Assembly: GCA_024684665.1 (NCBI GenBank)
Contig: JAIKWN010000064.1
Coordinates: 1-13,339, forward strand
Reading direction: 5' to 3'
From: Clostridiales bacterium
GTDB lineage: Bacteria > Bacillota_A > Clostridia > Christensenellales > Aristaeellaceae
Length of the DNA stretch: 13,339 nt
Of the stretch, positions 6,652 to 13,339 are shown one piece after another (position 1 is the first letter of the stretch; the number at the start of each line of letters is the position of its first letter). The notes under the pieces are model-generated. The model was not told where the DNA came from and searched no databases. It worked only from the letters and a program-made list of their open reading frames with translations. A program made the translations under genes and the position numbers.

Positions 6652-7428
6652 ATGAAAAAACTGCTTGTCATCGCGCTTTCTATCGCGCTCGTGCTGTCCC
6701 TTTCCTTCGCCCTGGCGGACGATAAGCCGTTGGCCGGAAAGAAACTGACCGTCGCCATGAGCCCCGACTTCATGTTCTTTGAAACCGTATCCGAGACGGA
6801 TCCTACCGGCTATGAAGGACTGGATATCGACATTCTGAAGAGCCTCTCCGACAAGCTGGGCTTCGAATTCGAAATTTCGCCCATGTCCTTCTCCTCTCTC
6901 ATCGGCGCCCTGCAGACGAACAACGCGGACTTCGTCATCAGCGGCATGTCCAAGACGGAAGAACGCGCCCAGGTCGTGGATTTCTCCATAACCTATGCCA
7001 CCACGGACTTCGGTGTCGTCGTCCGGGCCGATTCTGACATCAACAGCTTTGAGGATCTTGCGGGCAAGGTGATCTGCTGCTCCCAGGGTGCGACCCAGGA
7101 GAGCCTCATCCAGAACGACATCCCCGGCGCCACCCTCAAGACCTATCAGGGACAGAGCGCGGTGGGCCTCGCGGTCGCCCAGGCTTCCGACGGCGTAGAC
7201 GCAGGCATCACGAGCATCAACGGCTCTAAGAAGCTTGCGGCCACCGTGCTGGACGACGCCGGCAATCCGATGCTCAAATACTTCGTACTCCAATATGAAG
7301 GCATTGCAGACATCTACAACATCGCCTTCCCGAAGGGAAGCGACCTTCTCCCCGTCATCGATTCCGCGCTGCAGGAAATGATCGATTCCGGCGAAATGCA
7401 GGCCCTCATCACCAAGTGGCTCTATTGA
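6652..7428 (+). CDS. Polar amino-acid ABC transporter substrate-binding protein
   Basis: A 258-residue family 3 extracytoplasmic solute-binding protein that captures an amino acid and delivers it to the permease encoded next. Residues 1-22 form a signal peptide (MKK, a hydrophobic core, then a cut after SFALA before DD). There is no lipobox cysteine, so it would be released rather than lipid-anchored. The family signature GYEGLDIDIL (53-62) and SGMSKTEERAQVVDFS (97-112) are clear. The arginine at 105 matches the residue that binds the alpha-carboxylate of amino-acid ligands in HisJ/GlnH-type proteins. It is the first gene of the operon, with its own strong promoter and SD. A stable hairpin follows the stop and probably raises SBP output relative to the membrane components. 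The exact amino acid cannot be assigned. Confidence 0.9.
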   Translation: MKKLLVIALSIALVLSLSFALADDKPLAGKKLTVAMSPDFMFFETVSETDPTGYEGLDIDILKSLSDKLGFEFEISPMSFSSLIGALQTNNADFVISGMSKTEERAQVVDFSITYATTDFGVVVRADSDINSFEDLAGKVICCSQGATQESLIQNDIPGATLKTYQGQSAVGLAVAQASDGVDAGITSINGSKKLAATVLDDAGNPMLKYFVLQYEGIADIYNIAFPKGSDLLPVIDSALQEMIDSGEMQALITKWLY

Positions 7429-7457
7429 CCGGTTCTGCCGGGTCTCCCGTATTCCCC

Positions 7458-7481
7458 GCCTCCCGCCCCCGGGCGGGAGGC
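7458..7481 (+). other. Very stable intercistronic hairpin (SBP-permease)
   Basis: An 11-bp perfect GC-rich stem, GCCTCCCGCCC (7458-7468) with GGGCGGGAGGC (7471-7481), formally leaves a 2-nt loop; in practice the closing pairs open. It is followed by TTGAACTGTCTTT, too poor a U-tract for an efficient terminator. The likely role is partial attenuation or protection of the SBP transcript from 3' exonucleases. Confidence 0.7.
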
Positions 7482-7504
7482 TTGAACTGTCTTTGTGAGG
7501 CTCT

Positions 7505-8170
7505 ATGAAACTGGATTTTTCGATCATCCTTCCCTACCTGCCGAAGTTTGCCGGAGGCCTGCTGGTGACGCTGGAAGTCACGGTCTGCTCTCTTGGTCTG
7601 GCCATCCTGCTCTCCATCCCTCTCTCCCTCTGCAAAATCTCAAACGTCCGGCCGCTGCAGGCCTTCGCCGCTTTTTATACTTCCATCTTCCGCGGCGTGC
7701 CGATCCTGGTACAGGTTTTCATGACGTACTTTGGCATCCCCCTGGCCACGGGCATCAAATTCACCGCCTTTCAGGCGGGCACCATCGTCTTCGCCATGAA
7801 CAGCGCCGCCTACATCTCGGAGAGCATGCGGGGCGGCATCAAGGCCATCGACCGGGGGCAGTACGAAGCCGCGATGGCCCTCGGCGTTCACTACACGCCG
7901 ATGATGAAGGATATCATCCTGCCACAGGCCATCAAGAGCGTATTGCCCAGCCTCGTGAACGAGTTCATCTCCCTGCTCAAGAACACGACCCTCATCGCCT
8001 CCATCGGTCTCGTAGACATCCTGCGGGTGGGCCAGCTCATCCAGGGCGCCACCTACCGCGCCTTCGAGCCGTTCTTTGTGATATCCGTCTTTTACTATAT
8101 CCTGGTCATGAGCCTCTCCCATCTGGGGACGCTTCTCGAAAGGCGGGTGAACAAGAGTGATCGAAGTTAA
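7505..8170 (+). CDS. Amino-acid ABC transporter permease (HisM/GlnP type)
   Basis: A 221-residue membrane subunit of a polar amino-acid importer. The N-terminus [17 protein letters not shown] fits the start of the His/Glu/Gln/Arg permease domain. Hydrophobic segments occur at about 15-40, 52-74, 85-103, 150-170 and 188-208. The cytoplasmic coupling loop carries the EAA signature ([23 protein letters not shown], from residue 120), which contacts the ATPase; its conserved A, G and P residues are present. Length matches the family (215-230). ATG 7505 is preceded by GTGAGG at short spacing. The 3' end overlaps the GTG start of the ATPase gene by 14 bp, so the two subunits are translationally coupled. 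As only one permease gene is present, the transporter probably uses a homodimer. Confidence 0.92.
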   Translation: MKLDFSIILPYLPKFAGGLLVTLEVTVCSLGLAILLSIPLSLCKISNVRPLQAFAAFYTSIFRGVPILVQVFMTYFGIPLATGIKFTAFQAGTIVFAMNSAAYISESMRGGIKAIDRGQYEAAMALGVHYTPMMKDIILPQAIKSVLPSLVNEFISLLKNTTLIASIGLVDILRVGQLIQGATYRAFEPFFVISVFYYILVMSLSHLGTLLERRVNKSDRS

Positions 8171-9047
8171 GAATCTTTATAAGAACTTCGGTAAACTGCA
8201 GGTGTTGAAGGGCGTCAGCCTCTCCGTCGCCCAGGGCGAGGTGGTGTCGATCATCGGCCCCTCCGGGAGCGGAAAGTCCACCCTCCTGCGCTCCATCAAT
8301 CTCCTGGAGAAGCCTACTTACGGCGAAATCTACGTAAGCGGCAGGCTGATCACGGAACCGGACATCTACCTGCATTTTGACATCATCCGCAAGACACACA
8401 CGTACAGTTGCCTCCTGGCGGGCGGGGACGACGACGGGACCGCGATCCGGAAGATCAAGGAAGGCGATCTCTTGGGAAAGCATGAAGGCGCGGAACCCGC
8501 GGCCATGTTGAAGGCCCTGCGGGACAGCATGGAAGACGCCTATGAGGTTCGCAAAAAAGTTGGAATGGTCTTCCAGCATTTCAACCTCTTCCCCCATAAG
8601 ACGGTCCTCGAAAACATGATCTACGCGCCGACCACAGTTCTGAAACAGACGCGCGAGGCGGCGGAGACGCGGGCGCGGGAGCTGCTATCCTCCGTCGGCA
8701 TGCTGGACAAGATCGACGTCTATCCAGGCACCCTCTCAGGTGGGCAGAAGCAGCGGGTTGCCATTGCGCGGGCGCTGTGCATGCAGCCGGACTGCGTCCT
8801 CTTCGACGAGCCCACCTCCGCCCTCGATCCCGAAATGGTCAAAGAGGTGCTTGACGTCATCAAGCGCCTTGCCGGTAGTGGCATGACCATGGTTTTGGTC
8901 ACCCACGAGATGGGGTTTGCGCGGGAGGTATCCGACCGGATCTGCTTCCTGGACGAAGGCAGGGTCATCGAGGACGCCCCGCCCGACGTCTTCTTTTCCA
9001 CTCCGAAATCCGATCGCGCAAAAACGTTCCTCGAAAAGGTTCTGTAA
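8157..9047 (+). CDS. Amino-acid ABC transporter ATP-binding protein with insertion
   Basis: A 296-residue GlnQ/HisP-type ATPase that powers the importer from the cytoplasmic side. All motifs are intact: Walker [10 protein letters not shown] (34-42), Q-loop [10 protein letters not shown] (138-147, Q140), signature LSGGQ (193-197), Walker B VLFDEP (214-219), D-loop SALD and H-loop H250. The family is normally about 240-250 residues. Here some 50 extra residues sit between ITEPD (65-69) and the strand leading into the Q-loop (VRKKVGM, 131-137), a segment rich in charged residues with a GGDDDG turn and an amphipathic [12 protein letters not shown] end. The insertion keeps the frame and all flanking motifs, so the protein is likely functional. 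The start is GTG 8157, overlapping the permease; its SD is weak, consistent with coupling. A strong terminator begins at the stop codon. Confidence 0.92.
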   Translation: MIEVKNLYKNFGKLQVLKGVSLSVAQGEVVSIIGPSGSGKSTLLRSINLLEKPTYGEIYVSGRLITEPDIYLHFDIIRKTHTYSCLLAGGDDDGTAIRKIKEGDLLGKHEGAEPAAMLKALRDSMEDAYEVRKKVGMVFQHFNLFPHKTVLENMIYAPTTVLKQTREAAETRARELLSSVGMLDKIDVYPGTLSGGQKQRVAIARALCMQPDCVLFDEPTSALDPEMVKEVLDVIKRLAGSGMTMVLVTHEMGFAREVSDRICFLDEGRVIEDAPPDVFFSTPKSDRAKTFLEKVL

Positions 9048-9090
9048 AAAAGGTCCCTCTTCCCGGCTTCCCGGGAAGAAGGACCTTTTT
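9046..9090. terminator. Strong bidirectional terminator
   Basis: AAAAAGGTCC (9047-9056) pairs with GGACCTTTTT (9081-9090). Inside, CTTCCCGG (9059-9066) pairs with CCGGGAAG (9071-9078) around a CTTC loop, with a CT/AA internal mismatch. A run of A on one side and T on the other makes it functional in both directions. It separates the importer operon (stop at 9047) from the convergent foldase gene (stop at 9120). Confidence 0.9.
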
Positions 9091-9119
9091 GCATTTTGGG
9101 GCGGCAAGCCGCCGGATGT

Positions 9120-11162
9120 TTATTCGCCCAGTTTCGTGAAGGTGTATTCCTTCCCGTTTGTCTCCACCCAGACCATGCGGATCTGTTGATCAACCCTGGG
9201 CTTGTCGTTCGAATCGGTGGGAACGGAGGCGATCACGTCGACCTCATCCATACCGCCAAGCACAAGCCCGAAGGCCGCGTACTGACCATCCAGGAAATCG
9301 CTGTCCGCATGCATGATAAAGAACTGGCTGCCCGCCGAATCCATATCCTGGCTCCGCGCCATGGAGAGGACGCCGCGGGTGTGCTTCAGCGGATTCTCAA
9401 TGCCGTTTGCGGAGAATTCGCCCTTGATGGAGTAGCCCGGGCCGCCGATACCGGTGCCCAGCGGATCGCCGCCTTGGATCATGAAGCCGGCGATGACCCG
9501 GTGGAAGATGAGTCCGTCATAGAAGCCGCTGCGCGCCAGATCGGCGAAGTTGCCAACGGATTCCGGCGCGGTCTCCGGATACAGCTCGCCGTAGATGACG
9601 GCGCCGTCGTTCATGACGATCGTGAAGACAGGATGCTCCTCCGCACTTTCAGCGGCAGCGGCCAGCGCAGAATTATCAGTAGCCAGCGCCTCCGCTTCCT
9701 CCATGCTGGTCAGGGCGCCGCTTGGGAGATACCCCTTGAACTCCGTACCGGGCACAGCCGTAAAGCTCCATTCCTTGCCGTCCACCGTCACCTTGCCCAG
9801 CACGTCTAGGCTTGCCCCGGCGGAAAGCTTCGCCACCGCGCTGCCTTCCGGTTTCGCGAAAAGCTCAGTGTCTTCCTTGACCGCTGCGTAAGCGGTCACC
9901 GCCTCGGCCGCCGTACCCGCGTACACGTGATACAGCGATGAGAAGTCGTGGTATTCCACGCCGGCTTCGGCGATGACTTTCTGTACGAATGCGGTGTAGG
10001 CTTCCTGCTTTCTCTGACTGAGGAGCGCCGAAGTCTCGCTCTCTTCCATGGCTGTGTCATACGCCGCCTCGCCGGCGGGAACGTCTGCCAGATAGCGCAG
10101 GACGACGAACATGTTTTCCGTTTCCACCACGGGGGAAACTTCGCCAGGGGCAGAAAGCGCCATCGCCGCATTCACGATTTCTTCCGCGTAATTGGTTGCG
10201 CCCGCCGCGATCTGCACGCCCTTCGTCACCTGCTCCGTAGGAGCGCCACTTTCGTCGTACTTGCCCACGACTTCCGCGAAGTCCGCGCCGGCAAGGAGCT
10301 CAGCTCGCGCGGCTTCCGCCTTCTCCTGCCCGAGAGGGCCGGTTTCTGCCGTGCTTTCTTCCTGATCCGCTTCACCGGCGGCATCCGGCTGCCCGCTTGC
10401 GGACTCAGTCTCCGCCGATGCAGTCTCATCGGCGTTCTCTTCTTTTTCAGAGGGCTTGGCGACATAGATGAGCTGAACCGTGCGCACGCCTTCCGGCGTC
10501 CAGTAAACCTTTTCCTCCGTCTGCGCCGCGGAGAGGTAAGCGTCCACCTGTGCAAAGCTCTCCTTCTGCGAGGAAACCTTCTCATCAAACGCCGCCCGGA
10601 CTTCCTCCGGGGTCACAGCGACATCCGCAGTCGCGATTTCCTGAACAAAATCCAGCACATCGTTGAAACGGGCGCTATCCAAATAGGCCTCTGCCGTATA
10701 CCCGCTCTGCGCCATCAGATCGTTCACGGTTTTTTCCAGTTCCTCGCCGGAAAAGCCATAGTACATGGAGAGCATCATGCTGTAGTATTCGCGGGCCTGC
10801 GCGACGGCATCCTCCGCTTCCTTTACGAGCTCCGCTTCACGCTCCGCTGTCAGAACATAGCCTTCTTTTCCGGCCCACTGCTCGATAACGCGGCGGCTCA
10901 TCACACCCTCGGCGGTGTACTGCGCCGCATAGGCTTGGAACTCCGTATCGTATTCATCCACCGGGTATCCCTGCTGGCTGTACTGCGTCAGCAGATAGGC
11001 CAGGGTCTCATCATAATCTTTCTGCAGGTCGCTTTTGCGCAGAACGATGCTGTCGTCCACTGTATGTGCCAGCACCGGATCCTCCGCGTCCTCCGCAAAG
11101 GCGAATACCGTGGCAAACGCCATCAGAAGCGCCAGAAGCCAGACCATCCCGTTTTTCTTCAT
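9120..11162 (-). CDS. Secreted multidomain peptidyl-prolyl isomerase (PrsA/SurA-like plus cyclophilin)
   Basis: A 680-residue exported foldase. Residues 1-23 form a signal peptide ending AFA before EDAED, with no lipobox. Residues 30-200 are helical and acidic, like the SurA/PrsA N-terminal chaperone module. Residues 226-365 resemble a parvulin (PpiC-type) domain: VRTVQLIYVA, then ADFAEVVGKY and SAPGEVSPVVETENMFVVLRYL. They are interrupted by an E/A/S-rich low-complexity stretch at about 238-278. Residues 425-487 look SH3-like (a DTELFAKPEG start, KEWSF and a GYLPSGAL end). Residues 511-670 are a full cyclophilin: FHRVI with catalytic R555, Q563, GSQFFIMH (611-618) and FLDGQYAAFG (623-632), where F623 replaces the tryptophan of cyclosporin-sensitive forms. 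ATG 11162 has AAGGAG 8 nt upstream. It likely folds proteins outside the cytoplasmic membrane. The domain limits are estimates and the parvulin may be inactive. Confidence 0.88.
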   Translation of the reverse strand: MKKNGMVWLLALLMAFATVFAFAEDAEDPVLAHTVDDSIVLRKSDLQKDYDETLAYLLTQYSQQGYPVDEYDTEFQAYAAQYTAEGVMSRRVIEQWAGKEGYVLTAEREAELVKEAEDAVAQAREYYSMMLSMYYGFSGEELEKTVNDLMAQSGYTAEAYLDSARFNDVLDFVQEIATADVAVTPEEVRAAFDEKVSSQKESFAQVDAYLSAAQTEEKVYWTPEGVRTVQLIYVAKPSEKEENADETASAETESASGQPDAAGEADQEESTAETGPLGQEKAEAARAELLAGADFAEVVGKYDESGAPTEQVTKGVQIAAGATNYAEEIVNAAMALSAPGEVSPVVETENMFVVLRYLADVPAGEAAYDTAMEESETSALLSQRKQEAYTAFVQKVIAEAGVEYHDFSSLYHVYAGTAAEAVTAYAAVKEDTELFAKPEGSAVAKLSAGASLDVLGKVTVDGKEWSFTAVPGTEFKGYLPSGALTSMEEAEALATDNSALAAAAESAEEHPVFTIVMNDGAVIYGELYPETAPESVGNFADLARSGFYDGLIFHRVIAGFMIQGGDPLGTGIGGPGYSIKGEFSANGIENPLKHTRGVLSMARSQDMDSAGSQFFIMHADSDFLDGQYAAFGLVLGGMDEVDVIASVPTDSNDKPRVDQQIRMVWVETNGKEYTFTKLGE

Positions 11163-11206
11163 TCTTGTTTCTCCTTCTTCCCTGTCCGGGTTTGATGTCG
11201 CCGCCC

Positions 11207-11235
11207 ATTATACGACGAAGGCGGCAAAACTGCAA
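11207..11235 (-). promoter_or_regulatory. Promoter of the foldase gene
   Basis: On the minus strand, TTGCAG (11235-11230), a 17-bp spacer and a perfect TATAAT (11212-11207). The start codon is 44 bp downstream of the -10 box. Confidence 0.8.
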
Positions 11236-11385
11236 CGGTTTCGCCGTCTCCCGGAAATCGGTTCATGGGAATATCATGCCGGTTTCAAAATTCCGACATA
11301 TTTCGCAGCCATCTCTCTCAGTACCGGATGCGCGCTCGTTGTTCTCTGCAGCTGCAGCCGCCCGTGCCCGTATCCGGCGGATTTC

Positions 11386-11414
11386 TTGACTTGAGGGGCT
11401 ATGCTTCTTATAAT
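11386..11414 (+). promoter_or_regulatory. Promoter of the Ig-like surface protein gene
   Basis: TTGACT (11386-11391), 17-bp spacer, perfect TATAAT (11409-11414). The start codon is 41 bp downstream of the -10 box. The 293-bp gap between the two divergent genes (11163-11455) holds this promoter and the foldase promoter; I see no gene in it. Confidence 0.88.
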
Positions 11415-11422
11415 TACAAGAA
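11405..11422. promoter_or_regulatory. Palindrome overlapping the -10 box, candidate operator
   Basis: TTCTTATAATTACAAGAA is an 18-bp palindrome with a single mismatched pair (A/C at positions 6 and 13). It covers the TATAAT hexamer and the likely start site. A dimeric repressor bound here would block the promoter. The regulator is unknown. Confidence 0.45.
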
Positions 11423-11455
11423 ATCTAGAATCTCAATTCATGGGAGGATCATTAT

Positions 11456-13114
11456 ATGAAAAGAAGCTTTTTTGTCTTGCTTGCACTGCTTCTGTGTCTC
11501 CTGGCCACTCAAATCAGCGCCGAAAACGCCGACACGAGTCCCCTTCTGCCCCCTTACACCGGAAAACTGACGCAGGAAGACACTTTTGACGAAAACACAC
11601 TGCGTATGTTTGAACAGTTGGAAGGCGTAAATTACGAGTACCGGTCCGACCGTCCAGAATGGGATTTTCCCAGCAATACGATGATGGTTTATAGGATCGC
11701 CTTAGCTTCCGGCGAAGCCATTCAGCGGTGCACTTTTGAACAACTGACCGGCCCAGGAATAATCTCCAGCGCGTTTTCTTTCAAGCGGAGCGGAGGCGAG
11801 GTTTATCTCAAGTCCAGAGTGATTTCGAGAGCGCCGGCCGGGGATTATCAGATCCTGGTTACCGCGGAAGGGACGAATTCATACGCGCGACATCTTCTGA
11901 CATGCCATATCCTGCCCCAGCCGGAGGATCTGGATCCGATCCGCGTGAGGCCGCTCATCATTCTGAACACGCTGGAGCCGGTTCATGACATCCTGTCCGA
12001 GGCGCTGATCAGCGAACCGCAGGGAATCGAGAATTATTACCGATACTTTGAGGTTTTGCAGGCAAAGTATAAGTACTATACGACTATATACCGGGAAGAG
12101 GACAGAACGGGCAAGGACGATGCCTACCTGCTCGACTTTGAAGAGCAGGGGAAGCAGATCCTCACGCCGCTAGACTACGGGACCATACGTGCGGCCGTCC
12201 ATGGTGCTCTCGGAGAAGACCTCTGGCAGGATATCAAGCTCAACATACTCGTCTCGCAGACGCTCACGTATGATGACTTCGCCGTAACGCTGGCGAGCGA
12301 TAAAACCGAGGTCACCGCGGGACAGAAGGCCACGCTGGCCGTCACGTTCGCCGATCCGGAAGAAGTCAACTCGAAGGCGAAGAACAACGGCGTCGTATGG
12401 AGTGTCACCTTGCTGGACGGCAGCGACGCTTCTAGCGTCTGCAAAATCACCCAGAAAGGCGTCCTGACCGCCGAGAAAAAACTGGAAGCTGTTACCGACG
12501 TCGTCGTCACGGCGGCATCCGAAATGGTGCCGGATAAGACGGATTCCCTCACCCTGCGCCTCGTCCCGCTGACCAGCACACTGTCCGTACAGCCGGCGGA
12601 AACCACCCTGTATACGGTCGAAGGTTACAATACAGTATCCATCGCCGCTTCGTTTGAGCCTGCGGACGCCGCTCCGGGACTCTCCTGGACGTCGAGCGCG
12701 CCGAAGGTTGCGGAGGTCGACGGGAACGGAGTCGTCACCGTGCTTTCCGCGGGCACCGCAACCATCACCGTGAAAGCCACGGACGGAAGCGGCAAGAGCG
12801 CAAGCGTCAAGATCAAAGCGGGGGAACCGGTCACAGCCGTTTCCATCGAAGCCAAGTCGACGGAAGTCGCGCCCGGGAAATCGCTCGCATTGAAAGCCAC
12901 GCTTACGCCGGAAAAGCCTTCGGACAAGACCGTAGTATGGTCGATCGAATCGGCGGACGAAGGACTTGCGGACTACCTGAGCGTCTCGAAGACCGGACAG
13001 GTCTCCGTAGAGAAGGGGTGCCCAGCCGGAACGTTTGTCGTGAGTGCCGAAGCCGCCGGAAGCCTTCCGGATCATCCCGTATCCGCACAGATCGAAATCC
13101 GCGTCGCGGAATAA
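11456..13114 (+). CDS. Secreted protein with C-terminal Ig-like (BIG2-type) repeats
   Basis: A 552-residue exported protein of unknown function. Residues 1-22 form a signal peptide (MKRSFF, a leucine-rich core, QISA before ENAD). Residues 25-270 are an unrecognised region with many aromatic and charged residues (for example ENYYRYFEVLQAKYKYYTTIYREE from residue 192) and no catalytic motif I know. Three Ig-like beta domains follow at about 274-372, 375-455 and 458-551. The second is a good BIG2 match, with WTSSAPKVAEVDGNGVVTVLSAG (411-433) then TATITVKATDG. The other two carry VVWSV and VVWSIES equivalents and are more diverged. There is no LPxTG, S-layer homology or transmembrane anchor, so it is secreted or held non-covalently. 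ATG 11456 has GGGAGG 9 nt upstream. It is divergent from the foldase gene, which could assist its folding; that link is speculative. Confidence 0.85.
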   Translation: MKRSFFVLLALLLCLLATQISAENADTSPLLPPYTGKLTQEDTFDENTLRMFEQLEGVNYEYRSDRPEWDFPSNTMMVYRIALASGEAIQRCTFEQLTGPGIISSAFSFKRSGGEVYLKSRVISRAPAGDYQILVTAEGTNSYARHLLTCHILPQPEDLDPIRVRPLIILNTLEPVHDILSEALISEPQGIENYYRYFEVLQAKYKYYTTIYREEDRTGKDDAYLLDFEEQGKQILTPLDYGTIRAAVHGALGEDLWQDIKLNILVSQTLTYDDFAVTLASDKTEVTAGQKATLAVTFADPEEVNSKAKNNGVVWSVTLLDGSDASSVCKITQKGVLTAEKKLEAVTDVVVTAASEMVPDKTDSLTLRLVPLTSTLSVQPAETTLYTVEGYNTVSIAASFEPADAAPGLSWTSSAPKVAEVDGNGVVTVLSAGTATITVKATDGSGKSASVKIKAGEPVTAVSIEAKSTEVAPGKSLALKATLTPEKPSDKTVVWSIESADEGLADYLSVSKTGQVSVEKGCPAGTFVVSAEAAGSLPDHPVSAQIEIRVAE

Positions 13115-13126
13115 GCATTTCCCCTC

Positions 13127-13182
13127 AAAGGGGCTGTCTCAAAACGCCAAATTAAAGATTTGGCACAAGAGGCAGCCTCTTT
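13127..13182 (+). terminator. Long nested stem-loop, terminator or dispersed repeat
   Basis: AAAGGGGCTGTCTC (13127-13140) pairs with GAGGCAGCCTCTTT (13169-13182) over 14 bp with two G-U pairs. Inside it, GCCAAAT (13146-13152) pairs with ATTTGGC (13158-13164) around TAAAG. The A-start and T-end suit a terminator for the gene ending at 13114. The GGGGCTGTCTCAAAA motif is also common in repeated terminator-like elements and some insertion-sequence ends of Firmicutes, so a mobile origin is possible. Confidence 0.6.
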
Positions 13183-13339
13183 CTAATGCAGCAAAAGGCA
13201 AGAAGCCTGAAAAAAGCGTAAAGCAAACAAGAGCAACGGAAACAGGCCATGGATAACGACTAGATAGAGTAAAACCAGATCACAAACCAGCTGGGAAAGC
13301 CTTTGGAATCATCAAGCCTGTTCCCAAGCGGTCATTTTG
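13183..13339 (+). other. A-rich region with an interrupted reading frame
   Basis: No gene can be supported here. One frame reads ...KGKKPEKSVKQTRATETGHG, hits TAA at 13254-13256, then stays open to the window end (RLDRVKPDHKPAGKAFG...), with no start codon or SD after the stop. Base use is visibly richer in A than in the rest of the window. It may be a decayed gene, the edge of an inserted element, or plain spacer ahead of a gene outside the window. Confidence 0.25.

Noticed and set aside
7458..7490. Hairpin after the SBP gene as a full terminator
   Set aside because: The following TTGAACTGTCTTT is not a proper U-tract and no promoter is seen before the permease gene.
6556..7527. Minus-strand open frame (323 codons) opposite the SBP gene
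   Set aside because: It would run through the importer promoter and covers a well-supported SBP gene; no SD or family signature.
9096..9809. Plus-strand open frame (237 codons) within the 3' half of the foldase gene
   Set aside because: It lies opposite the cyclophilin domain, begins without an SD right after a terminator, and shows no recognisable fold.
9948..11195. Long plus-strand open frame (415 codons) opposite the foldase gene
   Set aside because: It is antisense to a gene with clear cyclophilin and signal-peptide motifs. Its translation is rich in R, H, F and L without domain motifs, as expected from a GC-rich reverse complement.
12170..13075. Minus-strand open frame (301 codons) opposite the Ig-like repeats
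   Set aside because: Arginine- and glycine-rich shadow translation of a repeat region with a convincing plus-strand gene; no SD or motif.

Overview
The window is GC-rich bacterial DNA with dense coding, strong AGGAGG-type ribosome binding sites, short or overlapping gene junctions and near-consensus sigma-A/sigma-70 promoters. These traits, and the gene families (amino-acid ABC importer with SBP, HisM-like permease and GlnQ-like ATPase; cytidylate-kinase-like protein; PrsA-like foldase; bacterial Ig-like surface protein), suggest a high-GC Clostridia-type Firmicute. No rRNA, tRNA or housekeeping marker is present, so this is inference. The three exported proteins have signal peptides ending in AxA without a lipobox cysteine, which is worth noting for a presumed monoderm.

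Layout: (1) 1-2676, plus strand: the end of a probable upstream gene, two overlapping family 2 glycosyltransferase genes with C-terminal membrane segments, and a YdcF/DUF218-like gene. All are joined by 4-8 bp overlaps and look like the tail of a cell-envelope polysaccharide operon. (2) 2769-3674, minus strand: a single sugar-nucleotidyltransferase-like gene with a textbook promoter and a palindrome just upstream of it. (3) 3956-6437, plus strand: an operon of a cytidylate-kinase-like protein, a patatin-like lipase (TTG start coupled to the preceding stop) and a PAP2-type membrane phosphatase, closed by an intrinsic terminator. The combination suggests phospholipid or polyprenyl-phosphate metabolism. 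(4) 6583-9090, plus strand: a polar amino-acid ABC importer operon with a consensus promoter, a very stable hairpin between the SBP and permease genes, and an ATPase carrying an unusual insertion of about 50 residues before the Q-loop. It ends in a strong bidirectional terminator. (5) 9120-11162, minus strand: a secreted 680-residue foldase that strings together a SurA/PrsA-like chaperone region, a parvulin-like domain, an SH3-like domain and a complete cyclophilin domain. (6) 11386-13114, plus strand: a secreted protein with an unrecognised N-terminal half and three C-terminal Ig-like (BIG2-type) repeats, with a palindrome over its -10 box. (7) 13115-13339: a long stem-loop terminator/repeat followed by A-rich sequence with an interrupted reading frame and no gene I can name.

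No CRISPR array, complete insertion sequence, prophage or recognisable defence system is visible. The most unusual items are the double-foldase fusion, the ATPase insertion and the probable operator palindromes. None of these amounts to a clearly new system on sequence evidence alone.
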